Positions 35,324 through 45,091 of a DNA stretch of 64,000 nucleotides are shown here, piece by piece (the stretch's first letter is position 1; each line of letters starts with the position of its first letter). The DNA lies in assembly GCF_001500065.1 (NCBI RefSeq), contig NZ_LQIN01000003.1:62001-126000 (forward strand). The letters run 5' to 3'. Position numbers and translations under genes: made by a program. The notes beneath the pieces are model-generated. The model saw nothing but the letters and a program-made list of their open reading frames with translations, had not been told where the DNA came from and made no database searches. This DNA comes from Mycobacterium sp. IS-3022. Lineage in GTDB: Bacteria; Actinomycetota; Actinomycetes; Mycobacteriales; Mycobacteriaceae.

Positions 35324-37225
35324 TCAGGCCTGCGTCATGGACCAATAAGCACCACGCTTAGCCAGGAGTTCGGCGTGGTTGCCGCGTTCGACGATCCGGC
35401 CCGCCTCGAGCACCACGATCAGGTCGGCGTCGCGGATCGTCGAAAGCCGGTGGGCGATGATGAAACTCGTGCGGTCGCGGCGCAATTCGGCCATGGCGTG
35501 CTGGATCAGCAGCTCGGTGCGGGTGTCGACCGAACTGGTGGCTTCGTCGAGGATCAGCAGTCGCGGCCGGGCCAGCACCGCACGGGCGATCGTGATGAGC
35601 TGCTTCTCGCCGGCGCTGATGGTGCCGCCGTCGTCGCTGACATGCGTCTGGTACCCGTCGGGGAGCATGTGCACGAACCGGTCGACGTATGCGGACTTCG
35701 CGGCCGCGAGGACCTCCTCCTCCGACGCGTCCGGCCTGCCGTAGGCGATGTTGTCGTAGATGGTGCCGCCGAACAACCAGGTGTCCTGCAGCACCATCCC
35801 GATCCGCGACCGCAGCGAAGCCCTGCTGACCGTCGAGATGTCCACGCCGTCAACCAGTATCCGACCGGAGTCGACGTCGTAGAACCGCATCAACAGGTTC
35901 ACCAGTGTGGTCTTGCCGGCTCCCGTCGGCCCGACGATCGCGACTGTGCTGCCGGGTTCGGCGATCAGCGACACGTTCTCGATGACCGGTTGGTCGGGGT
36001 GGTAGCCGAACGTGACGTCCTCGAACTCGACCCGTCCCACCATGTCCCGGCCATCGGGATGGAGGGCCGGATCGGGTTCCTCCTCCTCGGCGTCGAGCAG
36101 GTCGAACACCCGCTCGGCGCTGGCCACGCCGGACTGCATCGCGTTGTACATGCCGGCCACCTGCGTCAGTGGCTGGTTGAACTGGCGGACGTACTGGATG
36201 AACGCCTGGATGTTGCCGAGCGTGATCTGGCCGGTGGCCACCTGCAGTCCGCCAACCACCGCCACCGCGACGTAGCTCAAGTTCCCGATGAAGGTGGTGG
36301 CGGGCGACACCAGCCCCGAGAAGAACTGCGCGCCGAAGGCGGCGTGGTAGACGTCGTCGTTGCACTCTCGGAAGCGTTCCTGGGCGGCCGCGCGGTGGCC
36401 GAACGTCTTGACGATCGCGAAACCGCTGTAGGTCTCCTCGATGTGGGCGTTGAGCCGACCGGTGTTCGTCCACTGCGCGACGAACAACCGTCGCGACCGG
36501 CGCGCGATCACCCGGGTCGCCCACAGGGACAACGGCACCGTCACCACCGTCAGCAGGGTCAGCAAAGGCGAGATCGTCAGCATCATCACCAGTACCGAAA
36601 GCACCGTCAATACGGCCGTCATCAGCTGGCTGATCGTCATCGACAGCGAGGTCTGGATGTTGTCGACGTCGTTGGTCACCCGGCTGAGAACCTCGCCGCG
36701 TTGGCGAGAGTCGAAGTACGACAGCGGCATCCGGTGGACCTTGTTCTCGACGTCGGAGCGCAGCGTCACCATCGTCCGCTGCACCGCGACGATGAGAAGC
36801 CTCGCCTGCAGCCAGACCAGCAGCGCGGCAACCAGATACAGGCACAGCGCGAGGAGCAGGGTGCGGCCGACGGCACCGAAGTCGATACCGCGGCCGGGTA
36901 CGACGTTCATTCCCGACAGCAGGTCGGCGAAGGTGTCGTCACCGCGGGCCCGCGCGGCCTCGATCGCCTGTTCCTTGGTGAGGCCCGCCGGCAGTTGGCG
37001 CCCGATAACACCGTTGAACAGGAGATCGGTGGCGTGCCCGAGGATTCGCGGCCCGACGACGCTGATCGCGATGCCACCGACACCCAGCAGGATCACCGCC
37101 GCGGTGAGGCCGCGCTGCGGCGTCAGCCGCTTGATCAGTCGGATCGCCGATCCGGTGAAGTCGCGGGACCGCTGGGTCGGTGGCTGCGCCGTGCCGCGGA
37201 TCGGCCGCGCCATCGGTCCTGTCAT
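35324..37225 (-). CDS. ABC exporter half-transporter with fused ATPase, Rv1272c-like
   Basis: A 633-residue type IV ABC exporter subunit: six TM helices (about 45-345) followed by an ATPase with Walker [10 protein letters not shown] (near 430), signature ISAGEKQ in place of LSGGQ, and Walker [13 protein letters not shown]. The size and position match Rv1272c (631 aa), which was reported to help long-chain fatty-acid uptake. It overlaps the upstream partner gene by ATGA, so the two form a heterodimer. The N-terminal 30 residues are a Pro/Arg-rich cytoplasmic extension. Substrate is uncertain. Confidence 0.92.
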   Translation of the reverse strand: MTGPMARPIRGTAQPPTQRSRDFTGSAIRLIKRLTPQRGLTAAVILLGVGGIAISVVGPRILGHATDLLFNGVIGRQLPAGLTKEQAIEAARARGDDTFADLLSGMNVVPGRGIDFGAVGRTLLLALCLYLVAALLVWLQARLLIVAVQRTMVTLRSDVENKVHRMPLSYFDSRQRGEVLSRVTNDVDNIQTSLSMTISQLMTAVLTVLSVLVMMLTISPLLTLLTVVTVPLSLWATRVIARRSRRLFVAQWTNTGRLNAHIEETYSGFAIVKTFGHRAAAQERFRECNDDVYHAAFGAQFFSGLVSPATTFIGNLSYVAVAVVGGLQVATGQITLGNIQAFIQYVRQFNQPLTQVAGMYNAMQSGVASAERVFDLLDAEEEEPDPALHPDGRDMVGRVEFEDVTFGYHPDQPVIENVSLIAEPGSTVAIVGPTGAGKTTLVNLLMRFYDVDSGRILVDGVDISTVSRASLRSRIGMVLQDTWLFGGTIYDNIAYGRPDASEEEVLAAAKSAYVDRFVHMLPDGYQTHVSDDGGTISAGEKQLITIARAVLARPRLLILDEATSSVDTRTELLIQHAMAELRRDRTSFIIAHRLSTIRDADLIVVLEAGRIVERGNHAELLAKRGAYWSMTQA

Positions 37226-38970
37226 TGCGTGTCACCAACTTCGGCGAGCGACTGGGAGTCGGCGAACTCGGCGTATTCGACGCATTCTGCGAGCAGGGTC
37301 TCGTGGGTGCCGATGCCGACGACCCGACCGTCGTCGATGACGACGATCTGATCTGCCTGCGTGACGGTGGAGATGCGCTGTGCAACAACGATGACCGTCG
37401 CATCCGCCGACACCTCGCGCAGCGCGGAGCGCACTCGAGTGTCGGTGTGCACGTCGAGTGCGGAGAACGCGTCGTCGAACAGGTACACGGCGGGTCGACG
37501 GATCACCGCGCGGGCGATGGCCAACCGTTGCCGCTGCCCGCCCGAGAAGTTCGCCCCGCCCTGCGCGACCCGCATGGCCAGGCCGTCGGCGTGCGCGCGC
37601 ACGAAATCGTCGGCCGCGGCCACCCGTAGCGCCTCCCACATCTCGTGCTCAGTGGCGACATGGCCGGGCACCGCGCCCAGTTGCAGGTTGTCGGCGACGG
37701 TGCCCGAGAACAGGTAGCCGCGCTGCGGCACCAGGCCGATCACCGACCACAGGTGATCGGGGTCGTACTCGCGCACGTCGACGCCGTCTAGGCGAACCGA
37801 ACCGCTCGTCACGTCGTACATCCGGCAGATCAGTGACACCAGCGTCGACTTGCCCGACCCGGTGGACCCGACCACAGCCGTCGTCGTACCGGGTCGAGCG
37901 GTCAGCGAAACATCTTGCAGGACGGGGCGTTCGGCTCCCGGATAGGAGAACGTCGCGCCCTCGAGCCGGATCTGTCCCTCGATCGTCGCCGGTCGGACCG
38001 GGTGCTGCGGGCTGGTGATGTGCGGTGAGACCGACAGCACCTCGGTGATGCGTTCGGCGCACACCGACGCGCGCGGGATGATGACGAGGAGGAACGTCGC
38101 CAGCAGAACGGCCATCAGAATCTGCATGAAGTAGGCCAGGAACGCGATCAGCGAACCGACCTGCATCTGTCCGGCGTCGATGCGTAACCCGCCGAACCAG
38201 ATCAGTGCGACGCTCGAGACGTTGATCACCAGCGTCGTGGTCGGCAGCATCAGCGCCTGCCACCGGCCGGCCGCCAGTGCGGTGTCGGCCAAGGCGTGGT
38301 TGGCCACCGCGAACCGGTTGCGCTCGAACGGCTCCCGGGCGAACGCGCGGATCACCCGCAGACCCGCGAGCTGGTCACGCATCACCCGGTTGATCCCGTC
38401 GACCTGCCGCTGCATCCGGCGGAATATCGGCAGCAGGTGACGCACGATCCAGTAGTTCGCCACGGCCAGGATCGGCACACTGACCAGCAGCAGCCACGAC
38501 AGGCCGGCATCCTGGTGCACGGCCATGAAGATGCCGCCGACCGACATGATCGGAGCGGTGATCAGCATCGTGCAGCTCAGCTGCACCAGAAGCTGGATCT
38601 GCTGCACGTCGTTGGTGGTGCGGGTCAGCAGCGACGGCGCGCCGAACCGTGCGGTGTCCTCCGTCGAGAACCCGGTGACGTGATCGAAGATCGCGGCACG
38701 CAGGTCGCGGCCGACGCCCATGCCCGCCCGCGACCCGAAGTACACCGCGCCGACCGCACACACCACTTGCAGCGCGGTGACCGCAAGCATCACACCGCCC
38801 AACTCGACGATCCTGCGCAGGTTGCCGGCCGTGACGCCGTCGTCGATGATCGCCGCGTTGACGGTCGGCAGGTACAGCGACGCCAGCGTGCTGACCAACT
38901 GCAGCGTGGCGACGGCGGCGAGCGGCGCCCGGTATGGCCGCGCGTACTGTCGCAGCAGCGCCCATAGCAT
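37222..38970 (-). CDS. ABC exporter half-transporter with fused ATPase, Rv1273c-like
   Basis: A 582-residue partner subunit, the exact length of Rv1273c when started at ATG 38970 (the open frame goes 15 codons further). It has six TM helices in the first 320 residues, then Walker [10 protein letters not shown], a canonical-like signature [14 protein letters not shown] and Walker [13 protein letters not shown]. The Glu after Walker B is Asp here (DDAFS), a feature of the degenerate site in heterodimeric exporters. It is the first gene of a two-gene operon and divergent from lprB. Confidence 0.92.
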   Translation of the reverse strand: MLWALLRQYARPYRAPLAAVATLQLVSTLASLYLPTVNAAIIDDGVTAGNLRRIVELGGVMLAVTALQVVCAVGAVYFGSRAGMGVGRDLRAAIFDHVTGFSTEDTARFGAPSLLTRTTNDVQQIQLLVQLSCTMLITAPIMSVGGIFMAVHQDAGLSWLLLVSVPILAVANYWIVRHLLPIFRRMQRQVDGINRVMRDQLAGLRVIRAFAREPFERNRFAVANHALADTALAAGRWQALMLPTTTLVINVSSVALIWFGGLRIDAGQMQVGSLIAFLAYFMQILMAVLLATFLLVIIPRASVCAERITEVLSVSPHITSPQHPVRPATIEGQIRLEGATFSYPGAERPVLQDVSLTARPGTTTAVVGSTGSGKSTLVSLICRMYDVTSGSVRLDGVDVREYDPDHLWSVIGLVPQRGYLFSGTVADNLQLGAVPGHVATEHEMWEALRVAAADDFVRAHADGLAMRVAQGGANFSGGQRQRLAIARAVIRRPAVYLFDDAFSALDVHTDTRVRSALREVSADATVIVVAQRISTVTQADQIVVIDDGRVVGIGTHETLLAECVEYAEFADSQSLAEVGDTQ

Positions 38971-39043
38971 CCCGTTACTGTCGCATACCGGATGAATCAG
39001 CAGGTCAAGCGACATGTCTGTGCTTGACCCCGTGGGCTGCCGC

Positions 39044-39049
39044 TACAGT
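39044..39049 (+). promoter_or_regulatory. -10 element of lprB
   Basis: TACAGT, seven bases before GTG 39057, fits a leaderless lprB-lprC transcript. Confidence 0.5.
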
Positions 39050-39056
39050 GCATGGC

Positions 39057-39614
39057 GTGACCCACAGCACGCGCATGACCCGCTGCCTGGCCGTTGCGGT
39101 CGCGGCGGTCATCCCGCTGGTCGCCGCATGCTCGGATTCCGAACCGGCCGGCCCCCAAGTGCCCGAGGACAGCCCGGCGCCGACGGAGAACGTCTCGCAC
39201 GGCCCGTTTTTTCCGGAGTGCGGCGGTATCAGCGACCAGGAGATCACCAAGCAGACCCGGGTGCCGGGGTTGGTCAACACCGCCAAGACCTCGGTCGGAT
39301 GCCAGTGGCTGGCCGGTGGCAGCATCCTGGGCCCGCACTTCTCGTTCACGTGGTTCCGTGGCAGCCCCATCGGCCGAGAGCGCAAGACCATGGAGCTGTC
39401 GCGCACCAGCGTCGAGGACATCAGCATCGAAGGCCACGACGGGTTCATCGGCTACAGCGAGGATCCGACCAACGGCGTCAACCTGTGTGAGATCGGCATC
39501 CAGTTCGACGACGACTTCATCGAGTGGTCGATCAGCTACGCCGCGAAGCCGTTCCCGGATCCCTGCGAAGTGGCCAAGGAACTGACCCGCCAATCGATTG
39601 TGAATTCCGAATGA
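39057..39614 (+). CDS. lprB: Lipoprotein LprB (DUF3558 family)
   Basis: A 185-residue lipoprotein, the same length as M. tuberculosis LprB (Rv1274) when started at the leaderless GTG 39057. The signal peptide VTHSTRMTRCLAVAVAAVIPLVAAC ends in a lipobox VAAC. The mature protein is a DUF3558 domain with a conserved Cys pair (FFPECGGI... VGCQWL) and a late Cys (PCEVAKEL). It is exported and anchored on the outer membrane face; function unknown. Its stop overlaps the lprC ATG. Confidence 0.93.
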   Translation: MTHSTRMTRCLAVAVAAVIPLVAACSDSEPAGPQVPEDSPAPTENVSHGPFFPECGGISDQEITKQTRVPGLVNTAKTSVGCQWLAGGSILGPHFSFTWFRGSPIGRERKTMELSRTSVEDISIEGHDGFIGYSEDPTNGVNLCEIGIQFDDDFIEWSISYAAKPFPDPCEVAKELTRQSIVNSE

Positions 39615-40177
39615 GAACCGCGTCCGTCCGTCGGTTGCTCGCGGGCATCGTCGTTGTGCTCGCCGCCCTGGTTTCCCTTTCCCTGCTCACCGGTTGCACG
39701 CGGACGGTCGAGGGCACCGCAGCGAAATCTGGCTCGGGCGGCGTACCGCGCAACGAGGACTCAGAGCGGCAGTACCCGAACCTGCTCAAAGAGTGCGAGG
39801 TGCTGACCGAGGACATCCTCGCCGAGACCGTGGGCGCTGATCCGCTGGACATCCAGAGCACGTTCGTCGGGGCGGTGTGTCGCTGGCAGGCGGCCAACCC
39901 GTCGGGTCTGGTCGACATCACCAGGTTCTGGTTCGAGATGGGCGACCTCGACCACGAACGCGAGGTCGCGCAGCGGCTGAACTACCAGATCGAGGACCGC
40001 AGGGTGGCCGGCATCCAGTCGATCGTGATGCGGCCGAACGATCCGAACGGCGCGTGCGGCGTGGCCAGCGACGCCGCCGGTGTCGTGGGCTGGTGGGTCA
40101 ATCCGCAGGCGCCCGGGATAGACGCCTGCGGGATGGCGCTGAAGCTGATGGAGTTGACGCTCGCCACCCGCGCTTAG
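39611..40177 (+). CDS. lprC: Lipoprotein LprC (DUF3558 family)
   Basis: A 188-residue lipoprotein with signal MRTASVRRLLAGIVVVLAAL and lipobox LTGC. The mature part is DUF3558 (LKECEVLTEDILAETVGADP... GAVCRWQAANPSG). It is a paralogue of lprB and translationally coupled to it (ATGA at 39611). Its stop overlaps that of the convergent sixA by three bases. Confidence 0.93.
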   Translation: MRTASVRRLLAGIVVVLAALVSLSLLTGCTRTVEGTAAKSGSGGVPRNEDSERQYPNLLKECEVLTEDILAETVGADPLDIQSTFVGAVCRWQAANPSGLVDITRFWFEMGDLDHEREVAQRLNYQIEDRRVAGIQSIVMRPNDPNGACGVASDAAGVVGWWVNPQAPGIDACGMALKLMELTLATRA

Positions 40178-40704
40178 CGCGGCACGTGGAAGGTGATGAG
40201 CGCGGCGCCGTCGAGGGCGAGCTGATCCCACGGCCGCTCCGTGCGCAGCACCGCGATCGATGAGGTGGGAAACTTCATCGAGATCCGCTCGGCCGCAGCC
40301 TTGTTGCTGCCGTCTGCGGTGGCCAGCCCCAGGGCGACGCCGGACATCGCCGGCTCGTGCCCGATGACCAGTAGCGTCTGCACCTCGAAGTCGAAACGTG
40401 TCTGCACCCGGTTGATCTCGTCGATCACTGTGCCCGGTGTCGCGTCGTAGATGCGGTCGACGTACTCGACGGGTGCGGCGACGCGGGTACGGGCCAGCGT
40501 CTCGCGGGTGCGGGTCGCGGTCGAGCACAGCACCGCGTCCACCGCGGGCGCCTTCGCCCGCAGCCAGTCGCCGGCCAACCCGGCCTCGCGCACACCCCGC
40601 GGGGCCAGCGGCCGGTCGTGATCGGCCACGCCCGCCGGGTAGCCCGACTTGGCGTGCCGGAGCAGCAGAAGCGTGCGATACACCTTGGTTTCCGGACTGG
40701 TCAC
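40174..40704 (-). CDS. sixA: Histidine phosphatase SixA-like
   Basis: A 176-residue single-domain histidine phosphatase (Rv1276c-like). The RHG-type motif is LLLLRHAKSG (catalytic His and Arg near residues 15-19), with the second catalytic His in VIGHEPAM. In E. coli SixA removes phosphate from histidine phosphocarriers; here the target is unknown. GTG 40704 is used because TACCGT (40712-40717, minus strand) is seven bases upstream; GTG 40683 is in frame. Confidence 0.9.
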   Translation of the reverse strand: MTSPETKVYRTLLLLRHAKSGYPAGVADHDRPLAPRGVREAGLAGDWLRAKAPAVDAVLCSTATRTRETLARTRVAAPVEYVDRIYDATPGTVIDEINRVQTRFDFEVQTLLVIGHEPAMSGVALGLATADGSNKAAAERISMKFPTSSIAVLRTERPWDQLALDGAALITFHVPR

Positions 40705-40711
40705 CGGTCTC

Positions 40712-40717
40712 ACGGTA
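40712..40717 (-). promoter_or_regulatory. -10 element of sixA
   Basis: TACCGT on the minus strand, seven bases before GTG 40704. Confidence 0.45.
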
Positions 40718-40743
40718 AGGCATGCCGACGCACCTCCCGGGAC

Positions 40744-40766
40744 TTGTCGGGCCCCCGCCCTACACT
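40744..40766 (+). promoter_or_regulatory. PafBC-type DNA-damage promoter of sbcDC
   Basis: TTGTCGGGC (40744-40752), eight bases, then TACACT (40761-40766). It matches the RecA-NDp consensus TTGTCRGTG-N8-TAnnnT except for one base in the TG of the 9-mer and its neighbour. The sbcD ATG is 42 bases downstream, with GAAGGGA as a ribosome site. Confidence 0.75.
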
Positions 40767-40808
40767 CGCGATGCCTGGCAAACACGCAAGCAGAAGGGAC
40801 GGGCCGAG

Positions 40809-41957
40809 ATGCGATTCGTGCACACCGCCGACTGGCAACTCGGCATGACCCGATACTTCCTCAATGGTGAGGCGCAGCCCCGTTATTCGGCCGCGCGCCG
40901 CGACGTGGTGGCCGAGCTCGGACGCGTGGCCGCCGAGGCCGGCGCGGAGTTCGTCGTCGTCGCCGGCGACGTCTTCGAGCACAACCAGCTCGCGCCGCGC
41001 GACGTCAGCCAGTCGCTGGAGGCCATGCGCGCCATCGGCGTTCCGGTGTACCTGCTGCCCGGCAATCATGATCCGCTGGACGCCTCCTCGGTGTACACCA
41101 GTGCGCTGTTCACCACGGAGTGTCCCGACAATGTGACGGTCCTCGACCGCGCGGGGGTGCACGAGGTGCGACCCGGGGCGCAGTTGGTGGCGGCGCCGTG
41201 GACCTCGAAGGCGCCGTCGTCCGATCCGGTCGCGGGTGTGCTCGCCGACCTGCCTGCCGACGGTGCCGCGCGGATCGTCGTCGGCCACGGCGGTGTCGAC
41301 ATCTTCGTGCCCGACAAGGACCGGCCGTCGCTGATCCGGCTGGCGGCGCTAGAGGAGGCCATCGGCCGCGACGTCGTGCACTATGTGGCGTTGGGGGACA
41401 AGCACTCTCGGATGCAGGTCGGGACCACCGGGCGGATCTGGTATTCCGGATCTCCGGAGGTCACCAACTACGACGACATCGAGGCCGACCCGGGCCATGT
41501 GCTGATCGTCGACGTCGACGAGGATGACCCGGCGCATCCGGTTCGCGTCGAACCGCGGAAGGTCGGCCGCTGGCGGTTCGTCACGCTGCGTCGTGGGGTC
41601 GACAGTGGCCGTGACGTCACCGACCTGGACATCAACCTCGACCTGCTGCCGGACAAGGAACGCACCGTGGTGCGCCTGGCGCTGACCGGATCGCTGACCG
41701 TCACCGACAAGGCCGCGCTTGACAGGTGCCTCGACAAGCACGACCGGTTGTTCGCGGCGTTGAGCCTGTGGGAGAAGCAGACCGACATCGCGGTGATGCC
41801 GGCCGACGGTGAGTTCGACGACCTCGGCATCGGCGGATTCGCGGCATCGGCGGTCGAGGAATTGGTCGGGACGGCCCGTTCGGACGGCGAGGCGGCCGAC
41901 GACGCGCGGGCCGCGCTCGCGCTGCTGCTGCGACTGTCGGATCGAGGTGCGGCGTGA
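40809..41957 (+). CDS. sbcD: SbcD-like exonuclease subunit (Rv1277-like metallophosphoesterase)
   Basis: A 382-residue Mre11/SbcD-family nuclease. The phosphoesterase motifs are HTADWQLG (residues 5-12), VVAGDVFEHNQ, LLPGNHDPLD and VVGHGGVDIF, which supply the two-metal site. It is closer to the Rv1277/YhaO branch than to E. coli SbcD in its length and its short capping region. It acts with the ATPase encoded next, trimming DNA ends and hairpins. ATG 40809 has a good ribosome-binding site. The final codon overlaps the GTG of the partner gene (GTGA). Confidence 0.9.
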   Translation: MRFVHTADWQLGMTRYFLNGEAQPRYSAARRDVVAELGRVAAEAGAEFVVVAGDVFEHNQLAPRDVSQSLEAMRAIGVPVYLLPGNHDPLDASSVYTSALFTTECPDNVTVLDRAGVHEVRPGAQLVAAPWTSKAPSSDPVAGVLADLPADGAARIVVGHGGVDIFVPDKDRPSLIRLAALEEAIGRDVVHYVALGDKHSRMQVGTTGRIWYSGSPEVTNYDDIEADPGHVLIVDVDEDDPAHPVRVEPRKVGRWRFVTLRRGVDSGRDVTDLDINLDLLPDKERTVVRLALTGSLTVTDKAALDRCLDKHDRLFAALSLWEKQTDIAVMPADGEFDDLGIGGFAASAVEELVGTARSDGEAADDARAALALLLRLSDRGAA

Positions 41958-44575
41958 AACTGCACCGCCTGGTCCTGACCAACTACCGCGGAATCACCCA
42001 CCGCGAGATCGAGTTTCCCGACCGCGGCGTGGTGGTGGTCAGCGGCGCCAACGAGATCGGCAAGTCGTCGATGATCGAGGCGCTCGACCTGCTGCTCGAA
42101 GCCAAGGACCGGTCGTCGAAGAAAGAGGTCAAAGAGGTCAAGCCGACGCACGCCGACGTCGGCGCCGAGGTCACCGCCGAGATCTCCACCGGGCCATACC
42201 GATTCGTGTACCGCAAGCGGTTCCACAAGCGCTTCGAGACCGAGCTGACTGTGCTGGCGCCGCAGCGCGAGCAGCTCACCGGCGACGAGGCGCACGAGCG
42301 CGTCCGCGGCATGCTCGAGGAAACCGTCGACACCTGCCTGTGGCAGGCCCAGCGGGTGTTGCAGTCATCGTCGACCGCGGCGGTGGACCTGTCCGGTTGT
42401 GATGCGCTGTCCCGCGCGCTCGATGTGGCCGCCGGCGAGGCCGTCGCGCTGTCGGGTACCGAACCGCTTTTGATCGACCGCGTCGAAGAGGAGTACCTGC
42501 GCTACTTCACCAGGACCGGCAGGCCCACCGGCGAATGGGCCGCGGCCACCAACCGGTTGCGCACCGCCGAGGAGGCGCTGGCCGAGGCGGCGGCCGCCGT
42601 CGCGGAGGTCGACGACGCGGTGCGCCGGCACGCCGCCCTCACCGAGGACCTCGCCCGGCTGAAAGCGCAACGGGCCGACGCGGCAACGGAACTCGCCGCG
42701 GCGCAGCAGGCCGCAGAGGCGGTGGCCGTGCTGGCCCGCCAGCTCAAGGAGGCGGACCTGGTTGCCGCCGCGGCGCAGGCCAATCACGACACATCCCGCG
42801 CCGCGGTCGACGAACGGCGACGGTTGCGCACCGACATCGAGCAGCGGGCCACGTCGATCGCCGAGCTGGAGGCAGCCGTCGCCGAGGCCGCCGAAGCACA
42901 GTCGACGGCCGCCGAGGTGGCCGAGGCCGCCGAGGCCGAAGCCGAGCAGGCGCGAAGCGCGCTGGAAGCCGGCCAGATCCGGGTCGAAGCGGCGCGTCGA
43001 TCGGTTCAACAGCTCGCCGACCGTGACGAAGCCGACCGGGTTGCAGCGCGGCTGGCGAAGATCGAGACTACCCGGCGTGACCTCGAACGGGTGCAGGCCG
43101 AACTCGCCGAGATCCGGCTGTCCGACGAGGGTATGCGGGCCATCGAGGCCGCCAAGGCGACGGTCGACGTGGCGATGGGACAGGTGGAGCTGGCGTCGGC
43201 GCAGATCGAGCTGACCGCAACCGCCGACGTCGAGGTGAGCGTGGGCGGCGAGACGGTCAGGCTCGGTGCCGGCGAGACATGGGCGACCAGCGTGAGCGCC
43301 GAGACCGCGGTCGATGTGCCCGATCTGTTGACCATCTGTCTGGTGCCGGGCACGCCGGCGTCGGAAACCCGGATGAAACTCGCTGCGGCACAGGAGGTTT
43401 TGGCATCGGCGCTCGAGCGTTGCGGGGTCGACGACGTCGCCGCGGCACGCATTCTCGACCAGCGTCGTCAACAACTGATGGGCACCCGCGACCGGCTGTG
43501 TGCGGCCAACGAGGCATTGGCCGGCGACGAATCGGTCGAACAGCTCAGGGCGCGGTTGGCCGACCTGACCGAGCGCCAGCCGGAGGTCGCCGACCTGTTC
43601 GGCGTCGACTCGGGTGCCGCCCGTGCCGAACTCGACGCCGCCACCGCCGCGCAGAAGGAGGCGATCGGCGCCTGTGAGACGCATCGTAGAGTCGCCGAAG
43701 AGGCCGCGAAGCGATTGGGGCAGCGAGAAACTCGTCTCACCGTCCTGACCGAGAAGCTCACCGGAGCGCAGGCGGAGCTTGCGCTGGCACGGGAACGGCT
43801 GGACGGGCAGCGTGCCGAGGTCGGCGACGACGAGTTGGCGGTCACGGCGCAGGCGCACGCCGACGAAGCGCAGCGAGCGGCCACACAGGTCACCGAGCTG
43901 AGCGGCGAATTGGCCTGCACGGCACCGGATAGCGTCGCAGCTGCACTCGACGAGGCCGCGCGTCGCGCATATGCATTGGCGGCGAGCCACGACGAGGTGG
44001 CCGAGGCCCTGCGCGAAGTCACCACCCAGCTGAAGCTCTACGGAACCGAAGGACGCAAGGGCAAGCTCGACGAGGCCGGCACCGAGCGCGAGCACGCCTT
44101 CGCGGGGTACTCGCGGGTGCAGCGGCGGGCCCGCGCGGCGCAACTGTTGCGGTCGGTGCTGTCGCGCCACCGGGATGCCACCCGGTTGCGCTATGTCGAC
44201 CCGTTCCGCGGTGAGGTGGAGCGGTTGGGCCGCATGGTGTTCGGCGACGACTTCGAGGTGGAGGTCGACAGCGCGCTGCGGATCTGCACTCGCACGCTGT
44301 CGGGCCGGACGGTGCCCTATGACTCGCTGTCCGGCGGGGCCAAGGAGCAGTTGGGCATCGTGGCGCGGCTGGCCAGTGCGGCGCTGGTGGCCAAGGAGGA
44401 CAGCGTGCCGGTGGTGATCGACGACGCGCTTGGCTTCACCGACCCCGATCGGCTGGTCAAGATGGGTGCGGTGTTCAACGCGGTCGGTGGTGACGGCCAG
44501 GTGATCGTGTTGACCTGCAGTCCGCAGAGGTACGCCTCCGTCGATGGCGCGCACCACATCGCCCTGGCAGGTTGA
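41954..44575 (+). CDS. sbcC: SbcC-like SMC-type ATPase (Rv1278-like)
   Basis: An 873-residue Rad50/SbcC-like ATPase, the same size as Rv1278 (875 aa). Walker A is GANEIGKSS (31-39), followed by a YhaN-like region. Two long Ala/Glu-rich coiled coils (about 195-400 and 490-720) flank a hinge near 400-470. The signature motif is LSGGAKEQLGI and Walker B VVIDDALGF near the C-terminus. No zinc-hook CxxC is evident at the hinge. It pairs with the SbcD-like nuclease in DNA-end processing. GTG 41954 overlaps the sbcD stop. Confidence 0.9.
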   Translation: MKLHRLVLTNYRGITHREIEFPDRGVVVVSGANEIGKSSMIEALDLLLEAKDRSSKKEVKEVKPTHADVGAEVTAEISTGPYRFVYRKRFHKRFETELTVLAPQREQLTGDEAHERVRGMLEETVDTCLWQAQRVLQSSSTAAVDLSGCDALSRALDVAAGEAVALSGTEPLLIDRVEEEYLRYFTRTGRPTGEWAAATNRLRTAEEALAEAAAAVAEVDDAVRRHAALTEDLARLKAQRADAATELAAAQQAAEAVAVLARQLKEADLVAAAAQANHDTSRAAVDERRRLRTDIEQRATSIAELEAAVAEAAEAQSTAAEVAEAAEAEAEQARSALEAGQIRVEAARRSVQQLADRDEADRVAARLAKIETTRRDLERVQAELAEIRLSDEGMRAIEAAKATVDVAMGQVELASAQIELTATADVEVSVGGETVRLGAGETWATSVSAETAVDVPDLLTICLVPGTPASETRMKLAAAQEVLASALERCGVDDVAAARILDQRRQQLMGTRDRLCAANEALAGDESVEQLRARLADLTERQPEVADLFGVDSGAARAELDAATAAQKEAIGACETHRRVAEEAAKRLGQRETRLTVLTEKLTGAQAELALARERLDGQRAEVGDDELAVTAQAHADEAQRAATQVTELSGELACTAPDSVAAALDEAARRAYALAASHDEVAEALREVTTQLKLYGTEGRKGKLDEAGTEREHAFAGYSRVQRRARAAQLLRSVLSRHRDATRLRYVDPFRGEVERLGRMVFGDDFEVEVDSALRICTRTLSGRTVPYDSLSGGAKEQLGIVARLASAALVAKEDSVPVVIDDALGFTDPDRLVKMGAVFNAVGGDGQVIVLTCSPQRYASVDGAHHIALAG

Positions 44576-44595
44576 GTTTCTTCGCGAGCAGTCAC

Positions 44596-44622
44596 AAACT
44601 GCCCAATTTTTAGGGGCGGTTT
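44596..44622 (+). terminator. Possible terminator after sbcC
   Basis: AAACTGCCC (44596-44604) and GGGCGGTTT (44614-44622) pair with one mismatch around an AT-rich loop, 20 bases after the sbcC stop. No T run follows. Confidence 0.45.
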
Positions 44623-44737
44623 CGGGACACTTTCCGTCTGCTCGGCCCCGTGCTCGGCCATCCACAACCGCCCGGTTATCCACAGATCTGTGCTTGGCCT
44701 TGTTGTGTCCGCATCCGCGGCAGCGACTCTCGATCGC

Positions 44738-45040
44738 ATGCCCATCGACAATCTCTTTGCATCGAACCAAGGGCCTCGCCACTCGCAGCCAACTGCTTGC
44801 GGTCATGTCGCGCAGTAAGCTCGACGCTCATCTGGGCAAGGGCGAGCTCGTGCGAGTGTGGCACAACATCTACGCCCTGACGCCGCCGGACACAGTCGGC
44901 CAACTCGCGGGGCTCGACCTGATGACCGGAAAGTCCATCGTGTCGTGCATGGCCACCGCAGCACAGTTGTACGGGTTCGTCTCCACCGCTAGCAGCCGCA
45001 AAGTGTCCCATTTCAAAGCTATTCGGGCATTTCACGTTCC
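44738..45040 (+). pseudogene. Truncated, frameshifted DUF559/AbiEi-like antitoxin-domain gene
   Basis: From ATG 44738 the sequence reads MPIDNLFASNQG. After a +1 shift near 44771-44774 it continues GLATRSQLLAVMSRSKLDAHLGKGELVRVWHNIYALTPPDTV... ATAAQLYGF. Together these form the N-terminal winged-helix segment common to mycobacterial DUF559/AbiEi-type proteins of about 280-300 residues. Similarity fades near 45020, and the GMC oxidoreductase begins at 45092, so the remaining two thirds are missing. The frameshift plus truncation indicates a decayed gene. Confidence 0.65.
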
Positions 45041-45078
45041 CCTAACTCCGTTGTGGCCCCATCTCGCCGAGAAGAAAT

Positions 45079-45084
45079 TAGACT
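45079..45084 (+). promoter_or_regulatory. -10 element of the GMC oxidoreductase gene
   Basis: TAGACT, seven bases before ATG 45092. Confidence 0.5.
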
Positions 45085-45091
45085 CCGGTAA

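Noticed and set aside
35297..37351. 684-codon plus frame antisense to the ABC exporter
   Set aside because: Composition is shadow-like and it is exactly opposite a clear ABC transporter.
42365..44806. 813-codon minus frame antisense to sbcC
   Set aside because: Low-complexity shadow of the coiled-coil codons; no domain, no plausible start signal.
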